DNA of 64,000 nt from Salvelinus alpinus (Eukaryota > Chordata > Actinopteri > Salmoniformes > Salmonidae), in assembly GCF_045679555.1 (NCBI RefSeq), contig NC_092091.1:68577437-68641436 (forward strand), given 5' to 3'. The notes beneath the pieces are model-generated. The model was given only the letters and a program-made list of their open reading frames with translations, was not told the origin of the DNA and ran no database searches. This document shows positions 21,701-32,331 of this stretch, in pieces. Position 1 is the stretch's first letter, and every line of letters begins with the position of its first letter. The translations under genes were made by a program, and so were the position numbers.

Positions 21701-24479
21701 CTCATTTAGTATGAGACTGTATTCATGCACTCAGATAACAACTTGTATGGTTCATTGTGTATCCAGACACTTGATCGTTTGTTTTTCACCTCTATTCAAG
21801 GTAATTTTATATAACTGGCTTTATTTACTAATATGTGATGAATTGTATCTTCGAGAGGATGCTGACTTTGTGTGCAGAACTATCTCCCAGTGGGCCCACT
21901 GTTTAGGACATTAAATAGTTTTTTCTGAACTTAATGAACTGCTGTCAGATTTGTCTCCTTTCACACCAACTTCTCCCTTGGGGCCTTCAGTAAAAATACA
22001 GTAATAGTATGATACCTTGGTGAGAACAGCAGTGTCCCTCTCCACAGTAATAGTATGATACCTTGGTGAGAACAGCAGAATGTCCCTCTCCACAGTAATA
22101 GTATGATACCTTGGTGAGAACAGCAGTGTCCCTCTCCACAGTAATAGTATGATACCTTGGTGAGAACAGCAGTGTCCCTCTCCACAGTAATAGTATGATA
22201 CCTTGGTGAGAACAGCAGAATGCGCCTCTCCACAGTAATAGTATGATACCTTGGTGAGAACAGCAGTGTCCCTCTCCACAGTAATAGTATGATACCTTGG
22301 TGAGAACAGCAGTGTCCCTCTCCACAGTAATAGTATGATACCTTGGTGAGAACAGCAGAATGCGCCTCTCCACAGCTGATGAAGGAAACCCCCAAGACTC
22401 TGAGAGCAGGCACAGCACAGATGTTGAACCGGCCTGGCAGCGGGAACAAGCATCATACAAGCATCATGCAATGTTCCCACTCATTATAATACATCTGTAA
22501 AATTACTTAGTGGTTATAACAAAGGAATCCAAGTTCAAATGAGAAAATGCTGGTGGATAAGCCCGATTAGCTTTTTATACAAGTAGCGTACGAAGAGAGG
22601 TAGAGTGCCGTAGTACCTTTCTCATCCACACGGTTGAGTCCCAGCTGCCCAGCCCTGTTCGCCCCACAGCAGTAGACCAGGCCTGGGAGGGTGAGGGCCA
22701 GAGTGTGGGTTCCTCCGGCTGCTACCTGGGTCACTGGCACTCCAGTGAGGGAGAGCACCAGGGCAGGAATGGGCTGCAGAGGGACTCCCTTCCCCAGGCC
22801 CAGCTGTCCATGACTGTTCAGACCCCATGAGAACACCTGTCCTCCTGTAGAAGACAAAGAAATTACATGTTACATTACAATTACATAACAACAATTCTAG
22901 AGTTACATTCTTCCCTAATAAATATAATCTCACTGTCCTTTTGATGTTCACTCTTAGAAAAAAGGGTTCCAAAAGAGTTATTCGGCTGTCCCCATAGGAA
23001 AAGCCTTTTTGGCTCCAGGTAGAACACTTTTGGGTTCCATGTAGAACTTTGAGACAAAGTTTTGACATGGAACTCAAAATAATTCTACCCGGAACCAAAA
23101 AGGGTTCTCCAACGGGTTCTCGTATGAGGACTGCTGAATAACCCTTTTAGGTTTAAGACAGCACCTTTTTTCTAAGTGTAGTCTAACTGATGCATGTGGT
23201 TATCATAGTTTAGATGGAACGTAGTCTGTGTGAGTAGGCCTACGTCAAAAGGTACAGTATGTTATACCTTTAGTCAGGGCCAAAGAATGGGAATTTCCAC
23301 AAGCAACCTGTATCACTGTTATCGGCAAGGGCGAAGGTATTGGAACTGGTCTGTGAAAAAAAAAGGAGACATCTAGTACATATTGTCTTTGTTAGTGATC
23401 AGTGGAATCCAAGAGGGCTCTCATTACTTGACAATGTAAATCATGGATGATATTTCACTATGAAGATCTATTTCAAGTTGAAGTTGAGGTTTCCTTGCCT
23501 TGGCCTGGGGACTTTGGAGACAGTAGTAGGTGCGATGCCCAGCTGTCCCTCACCTCCTGCCCCCCAGGAGTAGACCTGTCCTGATGCGCACACAGCTACA
23601 GAGTGGTCCTGACCACAAGCCACAGAGACCACTGCCCCCAGACCCTCCACTGGGGCTGAAACGGGTAGAACACAGTTTTATTTGGAAGTCCCATGTCTTG
23701 GAAAGGGTTAAATACCATTACATTTGGATTCCCTGGTGCCACTAGGGCAGTTTAACACCCTGATGATAAATGAGTTCACCGGGGTGTGCAATTGTTTTGA
23801 TCGACTTTAATAATTTGTTCATGATGCATGTGATGTTAAATGTTCTAATGTAATGTACTTGTTATCGTATCTTGTAGTTTTATATTTTATGTCCTCAGGG
23901 CACCATTGACTAAATGAAAGTTCATAATCTTGAGGATGACGTAATTACATAGCAACAGTTAACTTTCGTTCCTCTGACTTTGAGAAACGAAACTGACACC
24001 CAACTGTTGTAGTTTTATTGAGGGATAGCGTACCAATTTCTGAAAGTTGTGGTAAAGTTCACTAGGCTAAATATAGGCTACTATACATTTTAATATAATC
24101 TGTAATTATGAATAATATTGTGAAAATAAAATATTAGCATAATGATAAAGAATAAAATGATTATAACGCAAGTATCCTTTTAGCCGCACTTTAATACGAA
24201 ATAGCCTACATAGCGAGCCTTGCACCCAAATATTCAGATATCATTAAATGATGTATTACCTAGTAGTTTTGAATCTCTGTTCCTCTGTCTGCCAAGTTGT
24301 CCCTTTGAGTTGCGCCCACATGATAGGATCCTGCCATCTACCGTGAGAAATAAAGTGTGTTGCTCCCCGCAAACTATTTCTGTGACTTTATCAGAGAATA
24401 TATTCCCTGCTATCGGAACAGATACATTCTCAAAGTTTAGACCAAACTGTCCACTCGAACCGTCTCCCCAGCAGAACAT
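15754..24479 (-). CDS. herc5/6-like: Gene B: small HERC E3 ligase (RCC1 repeats + HECT), HERC5/6 group
   Basis: Coding exons 5'->3': 24479-24260, 23655-23499, 23350-23268, 22844-22617, 22433-22342, 21464-21337, 21226-21069, 20897-20848, 20726-20635, 20452-20393, 20260-20164, 20061-19878, 19684-19533, 19341-19219, 19047-18949, 18812-18633, 18344-18204, 17787-17621, 17519-17450, 17360-17290, 16922-16739, 16441-16339, 15965-15754. The total is 1016 aa with no stop. Residues 1-355 are RCC1 blades ([71 protein letters not shown]). HECT occupies about 642-1016, with catalytic Cys984 in SHTCYFLL and Phe at -4. Intron 2 starts with GC, not GT. Exon 5 ends inside a minisatellite that repeats its donor. 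It is a close paralogue of gene C and more distant from A, from which it also differs by one fewer linker exon. Confidence 0.92.
16028..16205 (+). mobile_element. tRNA-derived SINE in the last intron of gene B
   Basis: A tRNA-like head (TAGTGATTAAGAGCATTGGG as A-box region, TGGTTCAAATCC as B box) is followed by GAGCAAGGCACTTAACCC and a degenerate SINE tail. The same element sits at the equivalent place in gene C (about 40243-40425), so the insertion predates the duplication. Confidence 0.75.
21999..22372. repeat. Minisatellite, 8 units of 46/48 bp, spanning the gene B exon 5 donor
   Basis: Units begin CAGTAATAGTATGATACC at 21999, 22045, 22093, 22139, 22185, 22233, 22279 and 22325. Lengths are 46,48,46,46,48,46,46,48, so a 140-bp higher-order period (46+46+48) is visible. 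On the gene strand each unit holds the last ~33 bp of exon 5 ([11 protein letters not shown]), the donor AAG|GTATCA and ~14 bp of intron. The most upstream donor (22340-22341) joins in phase to exon 6. No similar array is at the gene A counterpart. Gene C carries the same array, interrupted by an assembly gap. Confidence 0.95.
22949..23179. mobile_element. Palindromic non-autonomous element in gene B intron 3
   Basis: Ends 'actcttagaaaaaaggg' and 'ccttttttctaagtgt' are inverted. The interior consists of complementary 'ggttccaggtagaac' and 'gttctacccggaacc' blocks that could form a long hairpin. The gene C copy at 48369-48620 is in the same intron. Confidence 0.6.
23987..24000 (+). promoter_or_regulatory. 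Degraded ISRE in gene B intron 1
   Basis: ACGAAACTGACACC differs from the perfect ISRE at the same place in gene C (49308-49321) by two bases, both in the second GAAACT half. A GGAACGAAAGT motif on the opposite strand about 20 bp away could still bind an IRF. Confidence 0.4.
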
Positions 24480-25260
24480 GATGATGTGATGATTGACTGA
24501 TGAATGACTAAAGTGTGGTCCACCTAGGAAGACTATTTAGGGCACTACCTGTGTGCGTGCGCGCGCGCGCATGTGCCTGTGTGTGAGCTACTTTTACTAA
24601 AATATCAGAAGGCATTAAATCTGATTTTCAGTAGTTATCAATGATCACTGATTTTCCAGATTGTATGCATTGCATAATTGATTGGACCCCTATAAATAAA
24701 AATGTAAACAGTTTGGTCCCGTGTGGCTCAGTTGGTAGAGCATGGCGCTTGCAACGCCAGGGTTGTGGGTTCATTCCCCACGGGGGGACCAGGATGAATA
24801 TGTATGAACTTTCCAATTTGTAAGTCGCTCTGGATAAGAGCGTCTGCTAAATGACTTAAATGTAAATGTTTGCGTTGATTGGCCCCAATTACCTTGTCTG
24901 AGTAACGCTCGGCTATCTGATCGATAAAGTATAATTGGCTTTCATTAATTTCGTTTATCATTCTTTGGCCAATCAGCAGTACAGAACGAGGGGTTCGAGC
25001 CTCCGAGGGTCGTCACTAGTAACCACATCCATAAAGTCATAATTATGTCTAAACCATTGACGTCACCAAACCCGGGCTTTGATTTTATCTCAGCCCCGAG
25101 TCTTTTGACCTGCTGCAATGAATACTCCAAACATGAGCCCTGGCCAGCACTGCCTTTTTAGTGTTGACTAAAATCAGCAGTTATGTGTACGGTGGCACTT
25201 TAGGAGGAGGAGTCAACGTGTTTTTCCAAAGTCATTTTGGAGTCGTCCCCAAAAAGTATA
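24480..25260. promoter_or_regulatory. 5' flank of gene B, probable divergent promoter region
   Basis: This flank matches the gene C 5' flank in two blocks: just after the ATG, and 'accacatccataaagtcataatt' at 25022-25044, which corresponds to about 49924-49946. The blocks are separated here by a CA/CG-rich microsatellite (about 24550-24592) and a SINE (24712-24868). A perfect CRE palindrome TGACGTCA lies at 25058-25065. No ISRE was found in this stretch. Confidence 0.45.
24712..24868 (+). mobile_element. tRNA-derived SINE (salmonid HpaI-like)
   Basis: Nearly identical to the copy at 11648-11812: the same A and B boxes, body and GTCGCTCTGGATAAGAGC tail. It is absent from the corresponding gene C flank, so it inserted after the B/C split or was lost from C. 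Confidence 0.88.
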
Positions 25261-25358
25261 TTTCGGCGCGCTGGCGACTGTTCCTTCTACGAGCGAGAGA
25301 GCGCAAACAAAGATTTTTCTAACTAAACCAAGATAGACCACAGCCTGCCGTTTACAAT
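25260..25358 (+). other. Candidate first exon of an unrecognised plus-strand transcript
   Basis: A GC-richer block (GGCGCGCTGGCGACTG...) ends TTTACAATG|GTAAGAAA, a strong splice donor directly after an ATG. Possible downstream exons are at 27679-27750 and 28231-28570. I do not recognise a product, and the ATG does not join in frame to the 27679 block. It may be a non-coding or 5' UTR exon. Confidence 0.25.
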
Positions 25359-25585
25359 GGTAAGAAATGACTAATAGTGGGCAGAACAAGCAAGGAGGGA
25401 GCCAAGCACGAGCTATCGAGATCCTATTGGCGCGTTCTAGCATCATCTGCATATTTCCTTAGGGAACAACTACTCTGAAGTGCGCGTGCGCTTTAACTCA
25501 ATTCGCCTTTGCACTCATTCTAAACAACGCGATTTTTAAAATTTTTAAAGTCTACAAACCTTAGTCCACTCGGTTCATAACATAT

Positions 25586-25945
25586 TGTAATGACCCGGCT
25601 GGGTCATAAAGGGAAAAGAGACGGACTCTAGGTGTGCAGGTCAGAACACAGGTTTATTCATAAACTGGGCTATTGTTCCGGCCACAACCCACGCCGCTAA
25701 ACGCCGAACGTACACAATGTTACCCTGTCGGGTCAAGAGTCACTCTCATAGGAACAGATCAAGGCACGAACAGAAGAGAGAGAACAATGAGACAGTAATC
25801 CCTATTTATGCATTTCCAAATCCCGCGGTATTACCCATCATACCCCCCCAACCTTTCCATCTGTCCTGACATATTTAACCCCTGCTAGTAGCCATGAGAA
25901 CCATAACACACCCACAAACACAGAACACAATACCGGGTCGTTACA
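25586..25945. mobile_element. Solo-LTR-like element, 360 bp, TG...CA ends
   Basis: Begins TGTAATGACCCGG and ends CCGGGTCGTTACA, so the ends are near-perfect inverted repeats with TG/CA borders. It is flanked by ATAT on both sides (25582-25585, 25946-25949). No internal retroviral coding follows on either side, so it reads as a recombined solo LTR. Orientation is uncertain. Confidence 0.6.
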
Positions 25946-25949
25946 ATAT

Positions 25950-26720
25950 TCTAATTTTGGGAACAGAAACCTGTATTGAGATCAAATGTTTCATCGATGA
26001 GATAATTTGCAGAATGTAGGCCAAAATCCATCTCGTTCCTTCTTCTCCCAATGCCCGCCAGTGGGCTTCCTCACTACCATATTTGATAGAGTAAAAACGT
26101 CAAGCGGATTCTTCACATTTAAAAATCCAGTGAAATATCTGTCTCATTGTTCTATCTGTGGTGCAAAGATTAGAAGGAGAACCGGAGTTAAACTTTGTTA
26201 GCTTGCTATTGCTATAGCACATTTTGTTAGCCCATGATGATGTTGTTCAGAGTTATTGACCTCACAGTAAACCAGATTTAAGTAAGGTACATTTCAACAC
26301 GTTGATTCAAAAGCTGCATTGACAGATATGTGATATGTGCCAGAATTAAGCCTAGGCAACCGTACCACTGTTTGGCTGTTGACTACTATTGAACGTCTGA
26401 CTGACATGACCTGATACCAACCTCTGCATGACGCCTGCGTGTTAATGAAAGTCATAAGGTGCATAGTTTATATTGATTCAATCTCAACCATAACTGTTAG
26501 AAATGTACAGTTTTTCCCGTGCAAGCCGACATTCCGATATAGCCACCTTGAGCTATAGTGTAACCTACGGCTTGTGTATTTCCTGTTATCGATAATGGCC
26601 TAGAAAAGATTACGTCCAATCTATAGGTAATCTGTCTTTGCCTCAACACCTCATGGGATGGTATGTTATCTTATCTCGCTGTATACAGATCTAAATGTTG
26701 TTAGCCAATCACAGGCGGTG
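25950..26720. other. Intergenic stretch without a recognisable feature
   Basis: About 770 bp of AT-rich DNA. I see no splice-bounded coding frame, RNA gene or repeat family here that I can name. Confidence 0.5.
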
Positions 26721-27350
26721 TTTTTTATTTATTTATTTTTATTTCACCAGGTAGGCTAGTTGAGAACAAGTTCTCATTTGCAACTGTGACCTGGCCAAGA
26801 TAAAGCAAAGCAGTTCGACACATACAACACAGAGTTACACATGGAATAAACAAACATACAATCAATAATACAGTAGAAAAATCTATATACAGCATGTGCA
26901 AATAAGGTAGGATAAGAGAGGTAAGGCAATAAATAGGCTATGGTGGCAAATTAATTACAATATAGCAATTAAAACACTGGAATGGTAGGATGTGCAGAAC
27001 ATGAATGTGCAAGTTGATATACTGGGGTGCAAAGGAGCAAAATAAATAAATAAATAAATACAGTGTGGGGATGAGGTAGGTTGAGCTATGTACAGGTGCA
27101 GTGATTTGTGAGCTGCTCTGACAGCTGGTGCTTAAAGTTAGTGAGGGGGTAAGAGTCTCCAGCTTCAGAGATTTTTTCCGTTCGTTCCAGTCATTGGCAG
27201 CAGAGAACTGGAAGGAGGCAGCCAAAGGAAGAATTGGCTTTGGGGGTGACCAGTGAGATATACCTGCTGGAGCGCGTGCTACGGGTGGGTGCGGCTATGG
27301 TGACCAGTGAGCTGAGAGAAGGCGGGGCTTTACCTAGCAGAGACTTATAG
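26721..27350 (-). mobile_element. Truncated LINE copy (3' part)
   Basis: It shares 'caggtaggctagttgagaac' and the 'ggagcgcgtgctacgggtgg' block with the longer copies at 42640-43967 and 59670-60944. On the minus strand it keeps only the C-terminal reverse-transcriptase remains ([20 protein letters not shown]), then the 3' UTR and an AT-rich end. Confidence 0.8.
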
Positions 27351-27444
27351 ATGTTACCAGTTCCCAGCATCAAACAACCAATAGGAGTTGAGTCCATGGC
27401 TTTCAATCGAATAGAGGAGTTCATAGGCTTTCCCAGAGGGTCCG

Positions 27445-27572
27445 TGCTATTCGGATTCCTTGGGATGTCCCTCCCTCAATCAAGTATAAAAGTAAAATGG
27501 TTCAGTTTAGTGTTAGTTAAGGGTTATAGTTTAGGGTTCAGGGTAGGGACATCCCAAGGAATCCGGATAGCA
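27445..27572. repeat. Hairpin with 28-bp arms
   Basis: Left arm 27445-27472 and right arm 27545-27572 are complementary at 27 of 28 positions (core ATTCCTTGGGATGTCCCT). They enclose 72 bp with GGGTTA-like motifs. It could be a small inverted-repeat element or a local inversion duplicate. Confidence 0.7.
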
Positions 27573-27618
27573 GTGACTGTTCATAAAGTGAGAGACGGGC
27601 ACGGTATTTGAGAGCTCG

Positions 27619-28570
27619 ATGGCGACACAGACATTAATTTGTTTAGTTCTTTTTACAAGCGGCAGAAGTGATTTTCCAGAGTGTCTACCCTAGATAGTTT
27701 CCTTAGAGACGATGAAAATAATTACCAAGATGTCTTTGATCCGATTGTAAGTAGGCTATATTTAAGTTGTGATATCGTTAGCAAATATTTAGGCCTGCTG
27801 TGTGAATAAGGCAAATTTGGTTTATTTGAAAATAATTTATTTTTGTTGATAACGAGTTGAAAGCACATAGGCAATGTTATTTACTGTGTCGAGTAGGCTA
27901 GTGTACAATAATAATGTAATTTGATGTGTTAGTATTATTTATCTAATTGATAAATTAAATTGTAAATGTGGATGGGTATGCTACTTCATTCAATGATTAT
28001 GGTATTGTACAAGGTAGATACAGGATTAACCTAAAGTCTACAATAATAATGTCATTGAACGTTTTATAGTATAACTTATTTCATTGATGAATGAAATTGT
28101 AAATGGGTAGGCTACTTCATTCAGTGAATACTGAATGTCTTGCTATCTCTGGGAGTATGATAATGAAGGCTTTTCAGCTGTTGAACTATGGCAATGTCAA
28201 ACTCATTTCTAAGTCTATCTTTCTTTTAGTCAAGAAGTGATGAGCCAGAGAAACCAATCAGCGTCACTGCAGCTGTTCTACCCACCACCCACACTGCTCT
28301 CCCTCCACAAGCAACCACATCCTCTTCTCCTGTTCAACTAATTTGCCGCCACTGAAAAGGACTTTACATACATACCCTGGTCCCATCTCATTGCAACATG
28401 ATCCATCCAAGGCCTCAGCTGGACGCCTAAAATGTGAGAAATGTAAACAAGACGCTACAGTTGTGTGTGTGTGGATGGAGTTCCAAGAAAAGACATGAGA
28501 AGATGGCAAAGGAGATAGTGATGAGAGTGAGATCATACCGTATGAAAATAAAGACACCTTGGGTTCTAAA
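27619..28570 (+). other. Possible exons of an unrecognised spliced transcript
   Basis: A frame starting with ATG at 27619 (MATQTLICLVLFTSG) looks like a signal peptide but stops after about 24 codons. A second frame at 27681-27746 (STLDSFLRDDENNYQ...) ends exactly at GATCCGATT|GTAAGTAG. It joins in phase to an exon after TTTTAG at 28231 (SRSDEPEKPISVTAAV...) that ends in TGA near 28345, with AATAAA at about 28546. The exon-donor-acceptor agreement is suggestive. A functional start is not visible, and the product is unknown. Confidence 0.25.
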
Positions 28571-29599
28571 ATGTGTGTAGGGTGCCCTCTTGTGTCTCCT
28601 TTTTGTCCGTTTGTGGATACTACAGTCACCCCTGGTGGAGGTTCTTGGAACACTGCTATTTAAGTCTGAGCAGAGGTTGACTAAAACCTTCAAAGGTGGT
28701 GCTATGTTGCATGTTATCTTGATCCTTTTAGCTTGTAGCCAGCGCTTTTGTTTCTGAGTGTAGGCTAATATTGCAGTGGTGGTACATGGTTTTCTGTACA
28801 AAGGAATGCAACACGCCCTGTGCTTCTCTGGAGGATCTAACAAGATAGAGAATCATTGCATCAATGACAGTACGAGGATAATGAACATGTCTAACTTGCA
28901 CCGTTATGCAATTATTAAGAGACTAGATACAAATAGCTAATCCTGGCGACCACTGTTCTGGGATTAATTAATTGAAGCAAGCAGATCAGAGATGTCAAGG
29001 TGGTACCCAAGAATATGCTACAGTATGTGTATAGTGTAAATAACTACTAATAGACCTAAATTAGAAGCATTTAGACAATCAAATAATTACTCTGTAAAAC
29101 GAGGAATGAAGTTACTCTATTTAACTAATAGGATGAAATAATTGACACTCAAACAATTACAGTGTACATGAAACATTATGCATTACAGAATAACACAGTA
29201 TTTGACTATCACCAATAGGCTAAAACAACGTGGTAACGTGTCTTCAGTTCAGAATGGTCTCTATGAGAAAACACAATGTGTGTCTGATACACACAGGAGC
29301 TTAGTAGCAAGTTCTCAAAGTATGAACAAATTCACTGTCCTTTTAACCAAATTCAAGCAGAAACTCACGCCCAACCTGAATTAACATTTTTTTTGCACTT
29401 TGCTAGTTAAAACAAGACAGGAAAACACGGCCAGATTCAAATCTAATCAGCTCAATGTAAATGATACTTCCATGAGAACGTCTCTTCTTAAAGATCGCCA
29501 CACCCTAATCTATTGGGTGGAATACCACAGTAGCAAGATTTGTGACCTGTTGCCACAAGAAAAGCGCAACCAGTGAAGAACGAACACCATTGTAAATAC
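28571..29599. other. Intergenic stretch without a recognisable feature
   Basis: About 1 kb of AT-rich DNA with short open frames only. No splice-supported gene or named repeat was identified. Confidence 0.45.
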
Positions 29600-29836
29600 A
29601 ACCTATATTTAGTTTATTTATTTTCCCTTTTGTACTTTAACTATTTGCACATCATTACAACACTGTATATAGACATATGACATTTGAAATGTCTTTATTC
29701 TTCTGGAACATTCGTGAGTGTAATGTTTACTGTTAGCTTTTGATTGTTTATTTCACTTGTGCTTATCTATTTCACTTGCTTTGGCAATGTAAACATATGT
29801 TTCCCATGCCAATAAAGCCCCTTAAATTGAATTAAA
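29600..29836 (+). mobile_element. LINE 3' tail
   Basis: The segment ending 'tttcccatgccaataaagcccctt' with an AATAAA signal and a short ATTGAATTAAA terminus has the form of a non-LTR retrotransposon 3' end. No coding remnant is attached. Confidence 0.45.
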
Positions 29837-30449
29837 GGTATGTTTGAACCTTGTGATAGGCCACAGATGGTCTTCCATCCAGACAATGCAATAAATCGTG
29901 ATTGAGTCATCATGCTGGGCCTCACACACCAGCCAGTCGCGAGTACATCACCTTCTCTCATTCTGCCACTACAGTCGTCATTCATGGAAAACAAATGAAA
30001 AATCAAAGGGCCTATGCGGAGCATCGAAACCTTTTGTTGTTGTTTTTACCGATGCCTGTTTATTCATAAAAAGCAGAAATGGTAAATATCATTAATCACA
30101 ATGGTTAACTTATGCAAATTAAATAGGAAAACATTTCAAGCTTATCAATAGGTTTACATTTAGCTGAATTGGGTACACATATGGCTCAGGGAAAAATTTA
30201 AGAAAGGAAAACACAACCAGATTCTAATCAACTATATTTAAATGATAGGAGCGCACCCTTGTGTTGCTTCCTCTGAACTATCCGCAGTTTCCCTGTAACT
30301 ATAAATCCATAGCATCTGCAGTACAATAAAATATATCCAAATTCATAGCTCTTTACGAACTCTTGAACAATCCAAACATGACAATTTAATTCACACAGTA
30401 ACATGAATTTTGTTGATTCACGTTTTCATCCGTCTTCACACTTCTCCTG

Positions 30450-30712
30450 GCGTCAGTGACCCCAGGACTTCCATGGGGTCACTAACCTGTACCTCCACTC
30501 AATACCGGTACCCCCTGTATATAGCCTCGTTATTTTTATTGTGTTGCTTTTTATTTTACTATTTTTACTTTAGTTTATTTAGTAAATATTTTCTTAACTG
30601 TTTCTTGAACTGCATTGTTGGTTAAGGGCTTGTAAGTAAGCATTTCACAGAAAGGTCTACCTGTTGTATTTGGAGCATGTGAGAAATAAAATTTGATTTG
30701 ATTTGACATAAT
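30450..30712 (+). mobile_element. LINE 3' tail
   Basis: 'gtaagcatttcacagaaaggtctacctgttgtatt...aataaaatttgatttgatttga' is a 3' end with a short ATTTG repeat terminus. A related end is at about 61140-61212. Confidence 0.5.
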
Positions 30713-30752
30713 CCAACATTTGAATATCTTCCATTCCTACCCCCTCCTCCAG

Positions 30753-31491
30753 GTTTGGATGAACGGACCAACCACACCCCCAAGACTGCCATGGGCAAGT
30801 CCCTTGACGGGTTCCAGGAATGGTGGGAGGACAACCTGAAGGTCATTCTCTTTGCATACAACAGCAGCGTCCAGGCCTCCAGAGTACTCACCCTATCGCC
30901 TGCTGTATGGACTGGAGCTGCAGCTGTATGGACTGGAGCTGCAGCTGTATGGACTGGAGCTGCAGCTGTTGACTGAGGTAAACAATGCAATTGTATATAC
31001 AATTATTGGATATACTGTAGTATTTCAAATTTGTGATTGACTTAGTGTTGTATGTCTATTGCTATTTTTGTATAACATACTTTCAGATCACTGAAACTCC
31101 ACCTGATCTGGTGGAAGTTGTTGAACCAGATCAGAAGGCCTTCGAGGACCACCTCCAGGCACGGACTGAGAAGGATGTGGAGGTTTTTGACCAGGTAAAA
31201 ATGTATTGTCCGCTGTTCATTTATTTTCCGGCCCTCCAAGAGATATGTAAGTGTATTTGTAAGAATATGAAATATAAATTGCATTTATTTATATTATCAA
31301 TCAAGGTGACAATGAACATTGACAAGGCACAGGAGTAACAGAAGGAGAGCTACCGGAGGATAATCAAGGATGGGACCAAGAGCTTCTACATCCGGGCGAA
31401 TGACTTGGTTTGGAAGAAGGACGAAAGGAAGGCGAGACCTGGGAAACCTTGCTGCTCTTTCACTCCTAGCTGGGTTCACTATCCGTTAAGG
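30753..31491 (+). pseudogene. Broken integrase-derived gene with introns
   Basis: Exon-like blocks 30753-30976 (ends GAG|GTAAAC), 31087-31193 (after TTTCAG, ends CAG|GTAAAA) and 31306-31491 (after CAAG) encode parts of a retroelement-type integrase. The first carries a core-domain end (SLDGFQEWWEDNLKVILFAYN, EYSPYRLLYG). The third carries a C-terminal part (KESYRRIIKDG, VWKKDERKARPGK). Introns inside an integrase point to a host-domesticated family (GIN1/KRBA2-type genes are known examples), or to intron gain in a repeat. Lesions: a frameshift near 30880, an in-frame TAA at 31335-31337, and a three-fold 21-bp duplication. More exon-like blocks follow to about 32050 without a clear product. 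Confidence 0.55.
30903..30965 (+). repeat. Three tandem copies of a 21-bp unit
   Basis: CTGTATGGACTGGAGCTGCAG is repeated exactly three times, which keeps the reading frame and repeats LYGLELQ in the integrase-like exon. Confidence 0.95.
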
Positions 31492-32331
31492 TGAATATAA
31501 ACACCTCAGATGACAACTATTTGCATTTGCCTCCTCATAGTGGGCGGCATCGCCATGCTGTCTGCAGTATCAACACTGGCCCGGAGGTTTCTCCAAATAG
31601 TCAATCTTAAGGCTAACCACTGGGATACAGTAAGTAACCTCCGCTGCCAGGTAGGTACTGTTAAGGTGTATGACTCCAGTGGTTATGACACCACCCAAGA
31701 GTTTCTCTGACAACTCACCTCATCTTTTCCAGGGACCATCCCTTACCTCCCTCATCAACCCCACTGACATAACAAATTACAGACGGGTAGCCTTTCTTTC
31801 TGTCTGCAATTAACAATATTGGATGTCTAATCAAACATTTAAATTAAACAATTGATTAACTGTATTTTTGCATACCTGATCAGCCTGTAACCCGTGTTTG
31901 CTTTTTTATGTCTCTGTCTCCTACCCTGTTCCCTTTATTATGCTCCTGTTCTCCAGGACCTAGGGGTTCTGCCCAACACCCAGACATGGATCCACCTGAT
32001 GTCCTCCATTACCAACCACCCTCCAACTTTTCATTACATCATCTACAGCTACTGTTATTGTCATGTTGTCATTATCTGCTTAGAAATGTTCTTGCTCTAT
32101 CATACTGGGCACATAGTGTTTTTAGTTAGTCTGTGTATCTCACATTAACATTGCAAACACTATTTGCTCCGGTAAGTCGCTCTGCATAAGAGCATCTGCT
32201 AAATTACTAAAATGTGTAAATGTAAGAATCAAATGTATTTGCATATGAATGAAGTAGAAATTAGCTGACTGTGATCTAAGGTAAGTAACATTAATGTGTG
32301 GGGAGGACATCAAAATTATATTTTTTTGTTT

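Noticed and set aside
21999-22372. CRISPR-like regular repeat array
   Set aside because: There are no unique spacers between units, the context is a vertebrate exon-intron border, and the units are head-to-tail.
21911-22480. Long minus-strand open frames (157-189 codons) in all three frames across the minisatellite
   Set aside because: They arise because the 46/48-bp units lack stops in any frame. Only the first ~92 nt of unique plus repeat sequence is exon 5 of gene B.
28264-28843. Two overlapping minus-strand frames of 129 and 138 codons
   Set aside because: They have low-complexity, non-family composition with no splice or start support. The plus strand there has the better exon-like signals.
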